A stretch of 64,000 nt of DNA from CADEDV01 sp048498035 (GTDB lineage Bacteria > Bacteroidota > Bacteroidia > Chitinophagales > Chitinophagaceae): contig JBEHYT010000019.1 of assembly GCA_048498035.1 (NCBI GenBank), positions 1-64,000 on the forward strand. The letters are read 5' to 3'. This document shows positions 1-8,250 of the stretch, one piece after another. How positions within the stretch are numbered: the stretch's first letter is position 1; each line of letters starts with the position of its first letter. A program made the translations under genes and the position numbers. Under the pieces are notes generated by a model. The model was not told the DNA's origin and made no database searches. It saw only the letters and a list, made by a program, of their open reading frames with translations.

Positions 1-96
1 TTTTAAATTGGACAAAAAGTGGCTTAAATAATCTTTGATATTCAGGCTAGTAAAGAGGTCCGGAATTGGATTTTTATTTTCCCCGGACAACAATGA

Positions 97-132
97 TTAT
101 CGAATCACCGAATTACCGAATTATTGAATTAT
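97..132 (-). repeat. Octamer array at the clpS 3' end
   Basis: On the minus strand this reads as four near-identical 8-bp units (ATTCAATA, ATTCGGTA, ATTCGGTG, ATTCGATA). The array starts inside the clpS stop codon: the TAA is the last base-step before the first ATTC. It belongs to an intergenic family seen at seven or more other places in the window, always in the sense orientation of the gene that ends there. Nothing else recognisable lies in bases 1-96. Confidence 0.8.
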
Positions 133-428
133 CCTACAACTACTTCTACCGTTGCGCCGATGCCGCGTTCTGTGATGGCGTCACATTGAGGTTTGAGGTC
201 GTCATAGCCACCCTGTTTTACGCCGTATTTTCCTTTGAAGTGAATGATATAGGAGCATTGTTCGGCTTGTTCCTGGCTGTGGCCACATACTTCCATCAGG
301 GTCTGGATCACCCATTCAAATGTATTTACTTCATCATTCCATACCACCAGGGTATAAGGATCTTCTGTGGCGGTAAGCACTTCCGTGTCTACCAGCTCTT
401 CAGTCTCGAAATCGTTTTGAAACGGCAT
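129..428 (-). CDS. clpS: ATP-dependent Clp protease adaptor ClpS
   Basis: A 99-residue protein with the ClpS fold. The hallmark core begins YTLVVWNDEVNTFEWVI at about residue 26; it contains the Asn-Asp-Glu loop that in ClpS binds N-degron N-termini, and is followed by the helix with EQAEQC and the IHFKGKYGV strand. In this family the adaptor docks on the ClpA or ClpC N-domain and hands N-end-rule substrates to ClpP. The acidic, disordered first 25 residues match the flexible tail that engages the unfoldase. The start is supported by a perfect -7 element 7 bases upstream. The stop codon TAA is formed by the octamer repeat that follows. Confidence 0.93.
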   Translation of the reverse strand: MPFQNDFETEELVDTEVLTATEDPYTLVVWNDEVNTFEWVIQTLMEVCGHSQEQAEQCSYIIHFKGKYGVKQGGYDDLKPQCDAITERGIGATVEVVVG

Positions 429-435
429 AACCTTA

Positions 436-443
436 CAAAATTA
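436..443 (-). promoter_or_regulatory. clpS promoter -7 element
   Basis: The minus strand reads TAATTTTG, a perfect Bacteroidota -7 box (TAnnTTTG). It ends 7 bases before the clpS ATG, so transcription should begin within a few bases of the start codon and leave almost no leader. Confidence 0.6.
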
Positions 444-549
444 CTTCAAAACACGCGAAGGATCAAGAGGGGGCTAATCGGCTGATTTTAAGTCATTTAT
501 TTGCCGATGGCATTACCGGCCTGTTTGCCGGCATCAGAATTGGCGTGGC

Positions 550-1599
550 TTATTGCCGCGGCCCGGTTTTTTCCGACATTTCCCGGAACATTTTATATAG
601 TTTTTCCGAGTCGATTTGCAAGGGTTGTGTATTCACTGTATCCCGGTAACCCGGCCGAACCTGGAATTGCGGCATATTGATATAGTCCCTCCGGGAATCG
701 TCATCGCTGCAGCCGTTGGTGCTGATCAACCGTGAAATAGCAAAAAAGATCCAGAATGCCCACCACCAGCCGCTAAAACGCGCTTTCCATCGTGAATTTT
801 GATACACCTGGTGATTGGAAGGTATGATCCGCGTAAGCTCTTCGTTGAGCCCGGTAAGATGCACCAGCTGCGAGCTAATCTTCCTGCAGTCCTTTCGTCT
901 TCCCTTTTGAATACTTACGGTAATATTCACAAATAATACCGCGATATCATTCTTTCGATCGTATAACTCAGGCGGTAGTGTATTAATAAATAATCCCCAT
1001 GCTCCATTGATCCAAACCAATAACTTTTCGCGCATGCGCGAATAATTCTGCTTATTTACATTGCGTAACAGGCGAATATTATCGTCAAGCCAGGTACGAA
1101 TGGGCCGGAACGCCTCATTTCGATCGGGGCCCTGCACAAAATCTTCACATACCAGCAGGTAATGTAATTGGTCAAATTGTTGGTTAGCCAGTAAATTCCT
1201 GGAGAGAATAGTAAACGAGTGTGAAAAATAAGGCGAGAAAAAATCCTCAAAGATCCTATTGCCATTATGGATCTTCAATGCCGCCGGCAGTAAATGAGTA
1301 CTTACCGTATTTTTTTCCAGCAACTCCAGCAGAACCGTGCTATTCCAGATCTTCCGGTGATAGATCATCCGCGTAATGAAATCAGGACGGTCCAGTTCTT
1401 CAAAAACATCCTGGCGTGAATAGGAAAAACCATCCACTTCAATAAACCCGTTTTGCCGCAGGTTGAATTCTGCCTGCAATACTTTTCTTGCGCGGAAAAC
1501 ATCAATCGTTTCCAGGCAGGGAATATCGCAGTGCTGCAATAAACGGATGATGGATATGTACTGCTGACTAACCAATACCAGTGCCTTTAAAGTTTTCAC
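550..1599 (-). CDS. Membrane-anchored protein of unknown function, third gene of the Hsp70 unit
   Basis: A 349-residue protein I do not recognise. The first 265 residues look soluble and helical. A tryptophan- and phenylalanine-rich hydrophobic segment near residues 270-292 (SGWWWAFWIFFAISRLIS) is a likely single membrane anchor, followed by a short polar tail with a CSDDDS stretch. There is no signal peptide, HPD motif or other J-domain mark. Its ATG overlaps the last 32 bases of the Hsp70 gene, which implies translational coupling. The conserved order small GrpE-like protein, Hsp70, this protein suggests it works with the chaperone, perhaps tethering it to the membrane or acting as a substrate adaptor; that is inference only. 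Confidence 0.75.
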   Translation of the reverse strand: MKTLKALVLVSQQYISIIRLLQHCDIPCLETIDVFRARKVLQAEFNLRQNGFIEVDGFSYSRQDVFEELDRPDFITRMIYHRKIWNSTVLLELLEKNTVSTHLLPAALKIHNGNRIFEDFFSPYFSHSFTILSRNLLANQQFDQLHYLLVCEDFVQGPDRNEAFRPIRTWLDDNIRLLRNVNKQNYSRMREKLLVWINGAWGLFINTLPPELYDRKNDIAVLFVNITVSIQKGRRKDCRKISSQLVHLTGLNEELTRIIPSNHQVYQNSRWKARFSGWWWAFWIFFAISRLISTNGCSDDDSRRDYINMPQFQVRPGYRDTVNTQPLQIDSEKLYKMFREMSEKTGPRQ

Positions 1600-4099
1600 G
1601 GGCGGGGTTGTCTGCGCCGGCCATCATGTGCGTCAGGCTAAAAGCATGACGGCGAAAATCCGCATACTTTTCTTCCTGGAGCGCTTTGTCGGCCATGCGT
1701 ATCATTGTTTGGGCTGCGCGATAATCTTTATAATAATCACCCGGAAGCTCACGCCACTGCATGTAGCGGGATACCAGGAAGCTGATCGTATTGTGCAACG
1801 CATCCCAATGAATGGAATGGAGTTGGTCTATCTTGTCGGCAATAGCAGATACATTGCCCGACCGGATAAATGCCTGCTCACTGCTTTCTACTTTCTGAAG
1901 TCGCTTGCGGAGTTCCTCGCGTTCAAAATCGGTGGATTGTATTGAAGTGTTAACTTGTTCTTTCAATTCCAGGTATTGTTCTACCAGTCCGGCAAACCGT
2001 TCCTTGCCACCCAGTTTATCCGCTTCCTGGGAGATCTGTCTCACTTTTTCGGCAATGATGTATTTGTCGTCCGACTTATCCTTTTCTTTTAATTTAAAAA
2101 GTTTGGGTTGCAGGCTGCGCAGGCTTTCGAGTAATGAGGTCCCTTTGATCTCCCATATATCGTCGTGGTTGGCCTGGAACTGGTGGAGCGCCGAGGTCAG
2201 ATCGCTTTCCAGTTGGTTGTATTGTTCGCGCAGGCGTGTGAGGTTGATATGTTTTTCGGAGATGGAAAATACATTTTTAAATTCCTGTTGCGTCATCACC
2301 AGGAAAACGGAAGTGCTGAGCACGCGTGAGTCGGATATCTGCAACTGGATTTCGATGTCGGATCCTTTTACGAGATCGTTGGCAAGATCCTTTCCGCTGA
2401 TGGTGATAAAGCCGATCGTGAGATTGGAGGCGGGGCGTGCATTTTTATCGCCTTCCAGGATATTGATGACGAGTGTGTCGGAAGATCCTTTTTTGATGGT
2501 CTTGGATATTTCGCGGTAGAGTGTGCGTTTTTGCGGTAGCAGGGAATTGCGTTCAAACACCGCTTCCAGTTTGGTATTATAATTCTCCAGGTCGTCTACT
2601 TCGATTGAAATATCATGCGGTAGTGGTTGCCCGTCTACCAGGTATTTTCCCTGCGAGATGCTGAGTTGTTGGGTGTGAACGGCAATTTCATTGTGTTGCG
2701 CGTCATATACGGAGAATGAAAACGTATTGACCATATCGGGCAGCAGCGTCAGGAATTCCGTTTTTTTGGCTTTGAAGGGAATAAAGCCGGTGTCAAACCC
2801 ACCATCACTGCGCACGATGCGGAAGAAGCGTCCTTCGTAATTGCCTTCGGCGAAGATGAGAAGGACTTCTTCTTTGGAACGACTGGATGTGCTATACGAA
2901 AGTTCCAGTTGCATATTATCGGCCGGTGGGGGTGTGGGTTGCAGGCTATCGGTAAGTATTTCGCTCAGGCCGATGATCTCGGGTGTTTCGGATTCGTAAT
3001 ATTTATTGGCGGCGTAGTAAGCTGCGCCTACGGCGATGGAATTGGTGGGGTCTGAAGAATGGTTGAGTGGGATGCCCACTGCTTCCAGGAGTTCTTCTTT
3101 CACCTGTGGTACAAAAGTACTACCCCCTACGAGGATGATCTCGTTGATGTCTGCTGCGGTCAGTTTATTTTCTTCCAGCAGGTTTTGCACCAGGAGAATG
3201 GTTTCCCGGATGATGGGGCGAAAGACCTCGGTAATGGCTTCGCGGGTAACGGGGATCGAAAAATCGTAGCGAGTATCATTGAGTACGGCGCTAAACTCGA
3301 TATAAGTAGAGGCCGCTGCGGACAATTCTTTTTTTGCTTCTTCGGCATAGTACATGATCTCGTAATAGAGTTTTTCGTACTTGCCGTATTTCACGCGCAG
3401 TTCATCATCAAAATCGGTGATGCCGGTTTGGGTGATGATGGCGGGAACGATGATCTTGTCGATGATTGCGGCGTCAAAATCGGCGCCGCCGAGGAAATTA
3501 TTGCCTTTATGGTCTACTACTTTCAATTCTTCTTCGGATGAGCGGACGAGGGCGGCATCAAAAGTGCCACCGCCAAAATCGTACACGAGCCAGTAGCCGT
3601 CTTTGCGCGCCTGTGGGTGTTCATTAAAGAAGGCCAGGCTGGCGGCAATAGGTTCCTGCAGGAGGAATACGTGGTTGAAGCCGGCGTCTTTACCGGCCTG
3701 CATGGTGGCGCTGCTTTGGGTGGTATCAAAGGAGGCGGGGATGGTGATCACGGCAGCTTCGGGAATTTCTCCTGCGGGGAGAAAGTTGCGGAGCTCGCGG
3801 AGTACGAGGGTGGAGAGTTGGATGGGCGTTACGTTTTCATCCAGGTTCACCACGTAGTACTTCTGATCGGTACCCATTTTGCGTTTAAAATTGCCGAAGA
3901 CGTTTACGGGGTCTTTGGTCATGTATTCGCGGGCTTTATCGCCTACGAGGATGCGATCGGGGCGGTAGGCCACTACGGAGGCCAGGGTTTCTTTTTGGCC
4001 GATGGGGTTTTTGAATACGGTTACCCTGTTGCCTTCAAACCGGGCGATGAGTGAGTTAGTGGTGCCCAGGTCTATGCCTAAGTTTACGGATTTCATCAT
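1568..4099 (-). CDS. Atypical Hsp70-family protein
   Basis: An 843-residue protein, longer than DnaK (about 640). The N-terminal ~375 residues form a complete actin-like ATPase domain: phosphate-1 loop GIDLGTTNS (8-16), a VITIPASF strand, phosphate-2 loop YDFGGGTFDAAL near 173-184, and adenosine motif ILVGGSTFVPQV near 335. A DnaK-like beta substrate domain is not obvious after it; the C-terminal half has a beta-rich stretch (about 390-600) and then long charged helices rich in Glu, Lys and Gln. There is no EEVD tail. It sits between the small GrpE-like gene (12 bases upstream) and the membrane-anchored gene. It is not the main DnaK, which would normally be more canonical; a dedicated clientele is likely. 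Confidence 0.9.
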   Translation of the reverse strand: MMKSVNLGIDLGTTNSLIARFEGNRVTVFKNPIGQKETLASVVAYRPDRILVGDKAREYMTKDPVNVFGNFKRKMGTDQKYYVVNLDENVTPIQLSTLVLRELRNFLPAGEIPEAAVITIPASFDTTQSSATMQAGKDAGFNHVFLLQEPIAASLAFFNEHPQARKDGYWLVYDFGGGTFDAALVRSSEEELKVVDHKGNNFLGGADFDAAIIDKIIVPAIITQTGITDFDDELRVKYGKYEKLYYEIMYYAEEAKKELSAAASTYIEFSAVLNDTRYDFSIPVTREAITEVFRPIIRETILLVQNLLEENKLTAADINEIILVGGSTFVPQVKEELLEAVGIPLNHSSDPTNSIAVGAAYYAANKYYESETPEIIGLSEILTDSLQPTPPPADNMQLELSYSTSSRSKEEVLLIFAEGNYEGRFFRIVRSDGGFDTGFIPFKAKKTEFLTLLPDMVNTFSFSVYDAQHNEIAVHTQQLSISQGKYLVDGQPLPHDISIEVDDLENYNTKLEAVFERNSLLPQKRTLYREISKTIKKGSSDTLVINILEGDKNARPASNLTIGFITISGKDLANDLVKGSDIEIQLQISDSRVLSTSVFLVMTQQEFKNVFSISEKHINLTRLREQYNQLESDLTSALHQFQANHDDIWEIKGTSLLESLRSLQPKLFKLKEKDKSDDKYIIAEKVRQISQEADKLGGKERFAGLVEQYLELKEQVNTSIQSTDFEREELRKRLQKVESSEQAFIRSGNVSAIADKIDQLHSIHWDALHNTISFLVSRYMQWRELPGDYYKDYRAAQTMIRMADKALQEEKYADFRRHAFSLTHMMAGADNPARENFKGTGIG

Positions 4100-4111
4100 A
4101 GTGGGATGGGC

Positions 4112-4423
4112 TTATTTTTTTTCGGCGATGGCGATGGCTTTCTGGATCAGGGTGATGGTGCCATTGCTGCGCTGGTAGATGGCGGGTTTAATGGTTTTGG
4201 TGATCACGAGCTGGGGGCTGAGGGCGCCGGAGATGCTTACTTCGCAATCGGTCCGGTTTTCCTGGTAGGGTTCCCCGGTGGGGTCTTGTATTACGTAGCC
4301 GGCATCTTCAAACAGGGCAAAGAGGCGGTTGAAGTTCCGTTCAAAAGAGGTGGCGAGGCCCATCTCCCGCAGGCGGGCTTGCATTTCAAAGAGTTGATTA
4401 ATAACCGGTGCAGGATCCATCAT
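4112..4423 (-). CDS. Small GrpE-like putative nucleotide exchange factor
   Basis: A 103-residue protein, first gene of the Hsp70 unit. An N-terminal helix of about 45 residues is followed by a short beta-rich region whose pattern resembles the GrpE C-terminal domain: DPTGEPYQENRTDCEVSISG near 63-82, then VITKTIKPAIY and a final NGTITLIQKAIAIAE. In GrpE the equivalent region (a GEPFDP-type loop, then strands ending in RPAxVxVA) contacts the Hsp70 ATPase domain. It lacks the long GrpE coiled coil, being about half the usual length. Position 12 bases before an Hsp70 supports the assignment, but this is pattern similarity by eye. Alternative: an unrelated small Hsp70 partner. Confidence 0.55.
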   Translation of the reverse strand: MMDPAPVINQLFEMQARLREMGLATSFERNFNRLFALFEDAGYVIQDPTGEPYQENRTDCEVSISGALSPQLVITKTIKPAIYQRSNGTITLIQKAIAIAEKK

Positions 4424-4631
4424 CGTGGTTTAATTGGGCCATGAAATTACCGAGAAAGGCGCAAAGGGCAAAGGGGGTGGGATGGGAGATTTATTTATTA
4501 AAAAAGCAATAGAATCCTGCCCATGCGGCAGGTTATTGATCTTGTTGTTTTCCATTAGCAGCCAGTCAAATCAGTGCTGGTTTCCCTCTAATTTTTCCTC
4601 GCAATTTGTAAGTCAGCTGTAGTCATTTGTG
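4424..4631. other. Divergent intergenic region
   Basis: Spacer between the Hsp70 unit (minus) and the HTH gene (plus). A weak minus-strand -7 candidate (TAATTTCA, 4442-4449) precedes the GrpE-like gene. A short purine-rich stretch with GCGCAAAGGGCAAAGG (near 4458) resembles the GCAAAG-type intergenic repeats of environmental Bacteroidota. No gene is supported here. Confidence 0.4.
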
Positions 4632-4639
4632 TATTTTTA
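4632..4639 (+). promoter_or_regulatory. Promoter -7 element of the HTH-RES pair
   Basis: TATTTTTA matches TAnnTTTG at all but the last base. A TTTG at 4605-4608 could be the -33 element (23-base gap). The ATG of the HTH gene lies 23 bases downstream of the box. Confidence 0.45.
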
Positions 4640-4662
4640 TCAGGACCAAGAAAGCCGAAACT

Positions 4663-5193
4663 ATGAAATCGTATAAAGACCTCGCTCAAAAGTATAGCCC
4701 AAAAGAAATTGCAGAATCATTTGTATTCCCCGGGAGCAAGAACGAAAAACAGCGGCAATCACAACTCGAGGGGTTTCGGGAATATCGGCAAAAAATCGAC
4801 GAATCATTGACGCAAAAGGATCGACTGATAATTCTTTTGCTTCAATTAAAGTTCCAGATTGAAGACTATGTAGGGAGCAGTGAGTTTTCCAAAACCCATA
4901 CATTCTCCTTTTTTCTTAAGGAATATATCACTCGATTGGATAAAAAAAATAAAGAGTTTGCAGAAGAAATAGATATTGACCCTACTGAATTGAGTCAAAT
5001 CATTCATCATCACAGAGCTCCTTCTGAAAAGTTTATTATAAGGCTCGAGATACACTCTAATAGAAACTTTCCTGCGTTATTATGGTTCAAACTAATAGAG
5101 AAGGAAAAAGCCTATGAGATTGTTCACAACAAGAGCATACGAGTACGGGAAGGTAGACATGTGAAACAAAAACTTGGATTTTCGCTACTGTAA
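4663..5193 (+). CDS. HTH protein, putative antitoxin or regulator
   Basis: A 176-residue protein. The first ~90 residues are charged and helical; residues about 95-150 form a HigA/XRE-like helix-turn-helix (KEFAEEIDIDPTELSQIIHH, then a recognition-type helix and EIHSNRNFPALLWFKLIEKE). This is a widespread Bacteroidota family in which a DNA-binding C-terminal half follows a conserved MKSYKDLAQKYSPKEIAES N-terminus. The ATG at 4663 is preferred to the TTG 36 bases upstream, which would lie before the predicted transcription start. The region is clearly more AT-rich than its neighbours. The next gene on the same strand encodes a RES-domain protein, so an antitoxin role is likely but inferred. 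Confidence 0.75.
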   Translation: MKSYKDLAQKYSPKEIAESFVFPGSKNEKQRQSQLEGFREYRQKIDESLTQKDRLIILLLQLKFQIEDYVGSSEFSKTHTFSFFLKEYITRLDKKNKEFAEEIDIDPTELSQIIHHHRAPSEKFIIRLEIHSNRNFPALLWFKLIEKEKAYEIVHNKSIRVREGRHVKQKLGFSLL

Positions 5194-5339
5194 ATTCGAT
5201 TATTTATTTTCTTAAATACTTTTCAATAATCAGTATATAAATGTGCTGTCCTTTTGTAATACTTATCCGGATGTACGCCGTTGCAATCACGCGAGTCGCC
5301 TAAGACGTCTAAAATCGAACTTTTGGCGGTCTCAATATA

Positions 5340-6227
5340 ATGTTAATGACACTTACTAAATTTAAAAAAAAGCTTTTGACGCTTGTTCGCCAATCTGCCT
5401 GCCAGGAAAAGATAGAACAGGCGGTTTATGATTTTTTTTTGACCAAACCAATTCCTGTGGTGCAGGCAACGCATCCTTTTCTTGCAAGGGCGAGGATGAA
5501 CTTTAAGGGAGAAGTTTTTTCAAATGTCAGCCAGTTATCCTATAATCCAGATATTTCTGGGATAAAACTTCAACGTGCAAATTATTTAGGTCAACAAGTT
5601 TTCTATGGAGCGATCCCTTCAGCAACCAAATATGCGGATTGCCAAAGTACCGCGTTAATAGAAACCTGTATGGATTGTGTACGGGATGTTTCTGTTAGCA
5701 AAGCCTACCTTACTCTCAGTAAGTGGTTGATCAGTCGTCCATTGACGGTAAGTATATTGCCATTTTCAGCAATAAGTTGTTCAAAGAATTGCGACTTTAA
5801 GACAGCTAATGAGAATTGTCAAAAAATTATCACCGAAAGTTTGGGAGGTGCGCAAACTGAAGCAAGTGAATATTTTATTGATTCACTGGCTTACATGTCA
5901 GATATTTTTTGTCAGGTTGAAAATAAAGAAACATGCTATTGTATTTCCGCTGCTTATTACAATGTGTTGCAATCTTTTTTTAGAAATAGAAAAATTGCTT
6001 TGGACGGATTAGTTTACCCCAGTGCAAATACCGACGCCTCAGGAATGAACATTGTGTTAAGAAAGGAGGTTGTAGATGACTTCAGTGTGTATTTTGACAT
6101 GGCAATTATGTTTAGTATGAAGAGAAACCCTAACAATCCGAAAGATATTTCCTTTGACGCAGCCAGCGAGGCGCAGAAACCGGATCATTTAGGCAATTTC
6201 TGTTTTCGAAATATCCGAGAGCTATAA
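5340..6227 (+). CDS. RES-domain protein, putative NAD-targeting toxin
   Basis: A 295-residue protein. Residues about 46-115 carry the RES pattern: ARAR at 49-52, a GEVFSNVSQLSYNP strand (57-70, Tyr68), LQRANYLGQQVFYGA (77-91, Arg79, Tyr89) and a helix with Glu108. RES toxins of the MbcT/ParT kind use such Arg, Tyr and Glu residues to phosphorolyse NAD+ or ADP-ribosylate targets. The protein is longer than compact RES toxins (150-230 residues), with a 40-residue N-terminal extension and about 180 extra residues that include several cysteines. It lies 146 bases after the HTH gene on the same strand in AT-rich DNA. RES toxins usually pair with a DUF2384 antitoxin, so the HigA-like partner is unusual. 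Toxicity is not shown by sequence. Confidence 0.7.
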   Translation: MLMTLTKFKKKLLTLVRQSACQEKIEQAVYDFFLTKPIPVVQATHPFLARARMNFKGEVFSNVSQLSYNPDISGIKLQRANYLGQQVFYGAIPSATKYADCQSTALIETCMDCVRDVSVSKAYLTLSKWLISRPLTVSILPFSAISCSKNCDFKTANENCQKIITESLGGAQTEASEYFIDSLAYMSDIFCQVENKETCYCISAAYYNVLQSFFRNRKIALDGLVYPSANTDASGMNIVLRKEVVDDFSVYFDMAIMFSMKRNPNNPKDISFDAASEAQKPDHLGNFCFRNIREL

Positions 6228-6539
6228 ATAGCTTCATCGTGAAAATGTTGTAATATATAGTGTTTGCTGTGATTATTCGCTTCGATAGACAATAAGGGTA
6301 AATTGATCTTGCAGATATCGCTAAAAAAAGCGGTTAGAATGCTGACCGTCTGGCAGAAGTTGATGTCCGTTCGGTAGGCCGTTATTTTGTGGAGACCTGC
6401 TGCGCACGAAAAAGTTTGTGGGATTGAACCTTAAACGTCTTTACCGGTTTAATTTCCCGCTGCTGCCACTAAGTTACCCGCCCTTGCAGCTCCCCAAAAA
6501 TCATTCTTTTCAATGATGCCTCCGGCTGCTGCCGCCGCT
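6228..6539 (+). other. Intergenic region without a recognised gene
   Basis: About 310 bases between the RES gene and the secreted protein gene. The first half is AT-rich like the RES module, the second half CT-rich with GCTGCTGCC stretches. I see no ORF with plausible composition and no clear terminator hairpin. Confidence 0.4.
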
Positions 6540-6547
6540 TATTTTTA
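6540..6547 (+). promoter_or_regulatory. Promoter -7 element
   Basis: TATTTTTA, one mismatch to TAnnTTTG, ends 16 bases before the ATG of the secreted protein gene at 6564. Confidence 0.4.
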
Positions 6548-6563
6548 GCCTACAAATTTTAGT

Positions 6564-7922
6564 ATGAAAAAAATAAGCCTTTTGGCGCTGACTATACTAC
6601 TTGCTAGTTCCCTTTGGGCACAAAAGCAGGTTTTTGACGTGGTAAGCTTCACTATCCCGCAGGGTTGGAGCAAGACAGAAATGACGGGCGGCATGCAGTT
6701 GTCTACCAAAAATGACGGCTCAGGTAAATACGCTGCTGCAATTATCCTGAAAGCCGTAGCAACCACAGCAACGGCACCTGAAAATTTTACCACTGGTTGG
6801 GAAAAATTGGTAAAGGGTACCGTAACCGTATCCGGCACACCAACCATGCAGGATCCCGCCACTGAAAAAGGATGGACTATCATTTCCGGGCAAGCCAGTT
6901 ATACCGATGGTGCTGATAAAGGACTGGTGACGTTGATAACCGCCACCGGCAATGGAAAAATGGCAAACGTGGTGATAATGACCAATGGCGATAAATTTCA
7001 AAAGCAAATAGGAGATTTTATCGCAAGCCTGGATCTGAACGAAACTGCCGATGCAAATCAGGCTGCACCAACAACATCCGCAACCGCCCAGGTGAGCAAC
7101 AAGATCTATTCAATCACCGTTCCACCCACTTGGACCTTGAATGCCGCCGGGAATAGTTTAACAATAGAGAAAAATACTAATGTAGGAAAGCGAATTGTTG
7201 AGTTTATGAACCCGGTGCAATCATCCGGTAACCTGGAAAAGGACATGGAACATATTTTTTTCGAGGTGTTTGACGGCTGGAGCCTGTATGGCGGTGCCAA
7301 CAATCTTTTATTTGAAAAGGGTAATCATGAAAAAGGGGTTACGGCCCAGGGGCTGCCTTACTATATGTTGAGTAATAGTATTCAGAAGGCGGGGGGGAAT
7401 GGAGACGTTATCAAAGCCACGGTATTGCTGATCCAGGTAGGCCCCAATGTGGCAGTAATTAACACGGCTGATCAGATCCTGGGCAGTGAAAGTGAAATGG
7501 CGTTGAACTTCCTGTTGTTTACGTTAAAATTAAAAGGCGTAGCCGAAAAGCCAGTGGATTACAAACAGCAACTGGTGGGTACCTGGGGCGCAGCCAGCGG
7601 AACTTACGGTAATAGTTTAAGCGCCGTTACTACCTACACCCCGGAAGGTAAAACCTATGTGTTGGTACAGTCATCTCGCACGGTGGGCTACGACTACTAC
7701 AACGATCTTATCAAGAAAAAGCAGTTTAGCAGCCAGGGGGTATTCAGCTTCAAAGGAAATGTGTTGGAACGCAAAACCAGTTCTGGTTCAACATCGAGGT
7801 ATTTTATCCGGTTTTACTCAACCAAATACGGAAATTATGAGTGGCAAAATGTAATGGGGTTGTATAACTGTGATTATGACAAAACAAGGATAGAACAGGT
7901 TTTTCCGTTTAAGAAGATTTAA
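6564..7922 (+). CDS. Secreted protein of unknown function
   Basis: A 452-residue protein with a clear signal peptide (MKKISLLALTILLASSLWAQ, cleavage after Ala-Gln near residue 20). Two regions with similar layout follow, each starting with a 'fxIPxxW' strand pattern (VSFTIPQGWSKTE near 26 and YSITVPPTWTLNA near 183), as in proteins with repeated PsbP-like or DUF-type sandwich domains. The last 110 residues (LVGTWGAASGTYGNSLS onward, many Tyr and Ser) have a lipocalin-like LxGxW start. There is no type IX sorting domain, so it is probably periplasmic or carried by another route. The gene stands alone. Confidence 0.8.
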   Translation: MKKISLLALTILLASSLWAQKQVFDVVSFTIPQGWSKTEMTGGMQLSTKNDGSGKYAAAIILKAVATTATAPENFTTGWEKLVKGTVTVSGTPTMQDPATEKGWTIISGQASYTDGADKGLVTLITATGNGKMANVVIMTNGDKFQKQIGDFIASLDLNETADANQAAPTTSATAQVSNKIYSITVPPTWTLNAAGNSLTIEKNTNVGKRIVEFMNPVQSSGNLEKDMEHIFFEVFDGWSLYGGANNLLFEKGNHEKGVTAQGLPYYMLSNSIQKAGGNGDVIKATVLLIQVGPNVAVINTADQILGSESEMALNFLLFTLKLKGVAEKPVDYKQQLVGTWGAASGTYGNSLSAVTTYTPEGKTYVLVQSSRTVGYDYYNDLIKKKQFSSQGVFSFKGNVLERKTSSGSTSRYFIRFYSTKYGNYEWQNVMGLYNCDYDKTRIEQVFPFKKI

Positions 7923-7930
7923 AGAGAGGG

Positions 7931-8084
7931 TGGGGGAGTTGATCCCGCATTGGGCGGCACCTTGTTTTTCTATCGCTCGCTACACTCGCGATGAAAAACT
8001 ACGGCGGGTTCTTCACCGCCTTCGTCGGTTCCACCCAAGTCGCTTAAAAAGCAAAAGACGCCGGAAGGCGTCTCTTGCTTTTTG
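7931..8084 (-). repeat. Structured tRNA-tail repeat, distal copy
   Basis: Second of two related units downstream of tRNA-Val(TAC) in its transcription direction. Read on the minus strand it begins with a terminator hairpin, contains a long hairpin of the form GTTTTTCATCGC...GCGATAGAAAAAC, and ends in CGGGATCAACTCCCCC, which nearly repeats the last bases of the tRNA. It shares most of its sequence with the 8085-8250 copy apart from the terminator stem, which differs. Confidence 0.75.
8046..8083 (-). terminator. Terminator-like hairpin inside the distal repeat
   Basis: Minus strand: AAAAAGCAAGAGACGCC, TTCC-type loop, GGCGTCTTTTGCTTTTT. A long stem ending in a T run, typical of an intrinsic terminator. 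The flanking A and T runs also make it usable from the other strand. Confidence 0.65.
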
Positions 8085-8250
8085 TGGGAGTTGATCCCGC
8101 ATTGAGCGGGACCTTGTTTTTCTATCACTCGTTTCACTCGCGATGAAAAACTACGGCGGGTTCATCCCGCGTTCTGCGGGACTTCGACGGTTCAATCCAG
8201 CAGTTCATTAAAAACTAAAAAGCCCCATGAAAGGGCTTTTTAGTTTTTTG
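8085..8250 (-). repeat. Structured tRNA-tail repeat, proximal copy
   Basis: Directly follows the 3' end of tRNA-Val(TAC) on the minus strand. Order in the sense direction: terminator, a CCCGCAGAACGCGGG hairpin, a long hairpin around GTTTTTCATCGC, a CCCGCTCAATGCGGG hairpin, then GATCAACTCCCA, a copy of the tRNA 3' acceptor end plus discriminator. The unit is about 155-165 bases and is repeated once more further downstream. Confidence 0.75.
8210..8249 (-). terminator. Terminator of tRNA-Val(TAC)
   Basis: Minus strand: AAAAAACTAAAAAGCCC, short loop, GGGGCTTTTTAGTTTTT. It starts two bases after the tRNA 3' end and ends in a T run. Confidence 0.75.

Noticed and set aside
1905..3857. Long plus-strand ORFs over the Hsp70 gene
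   Set aside because: Antisense shadows of a gene with clear Hsp70 motifs on the minus strand.
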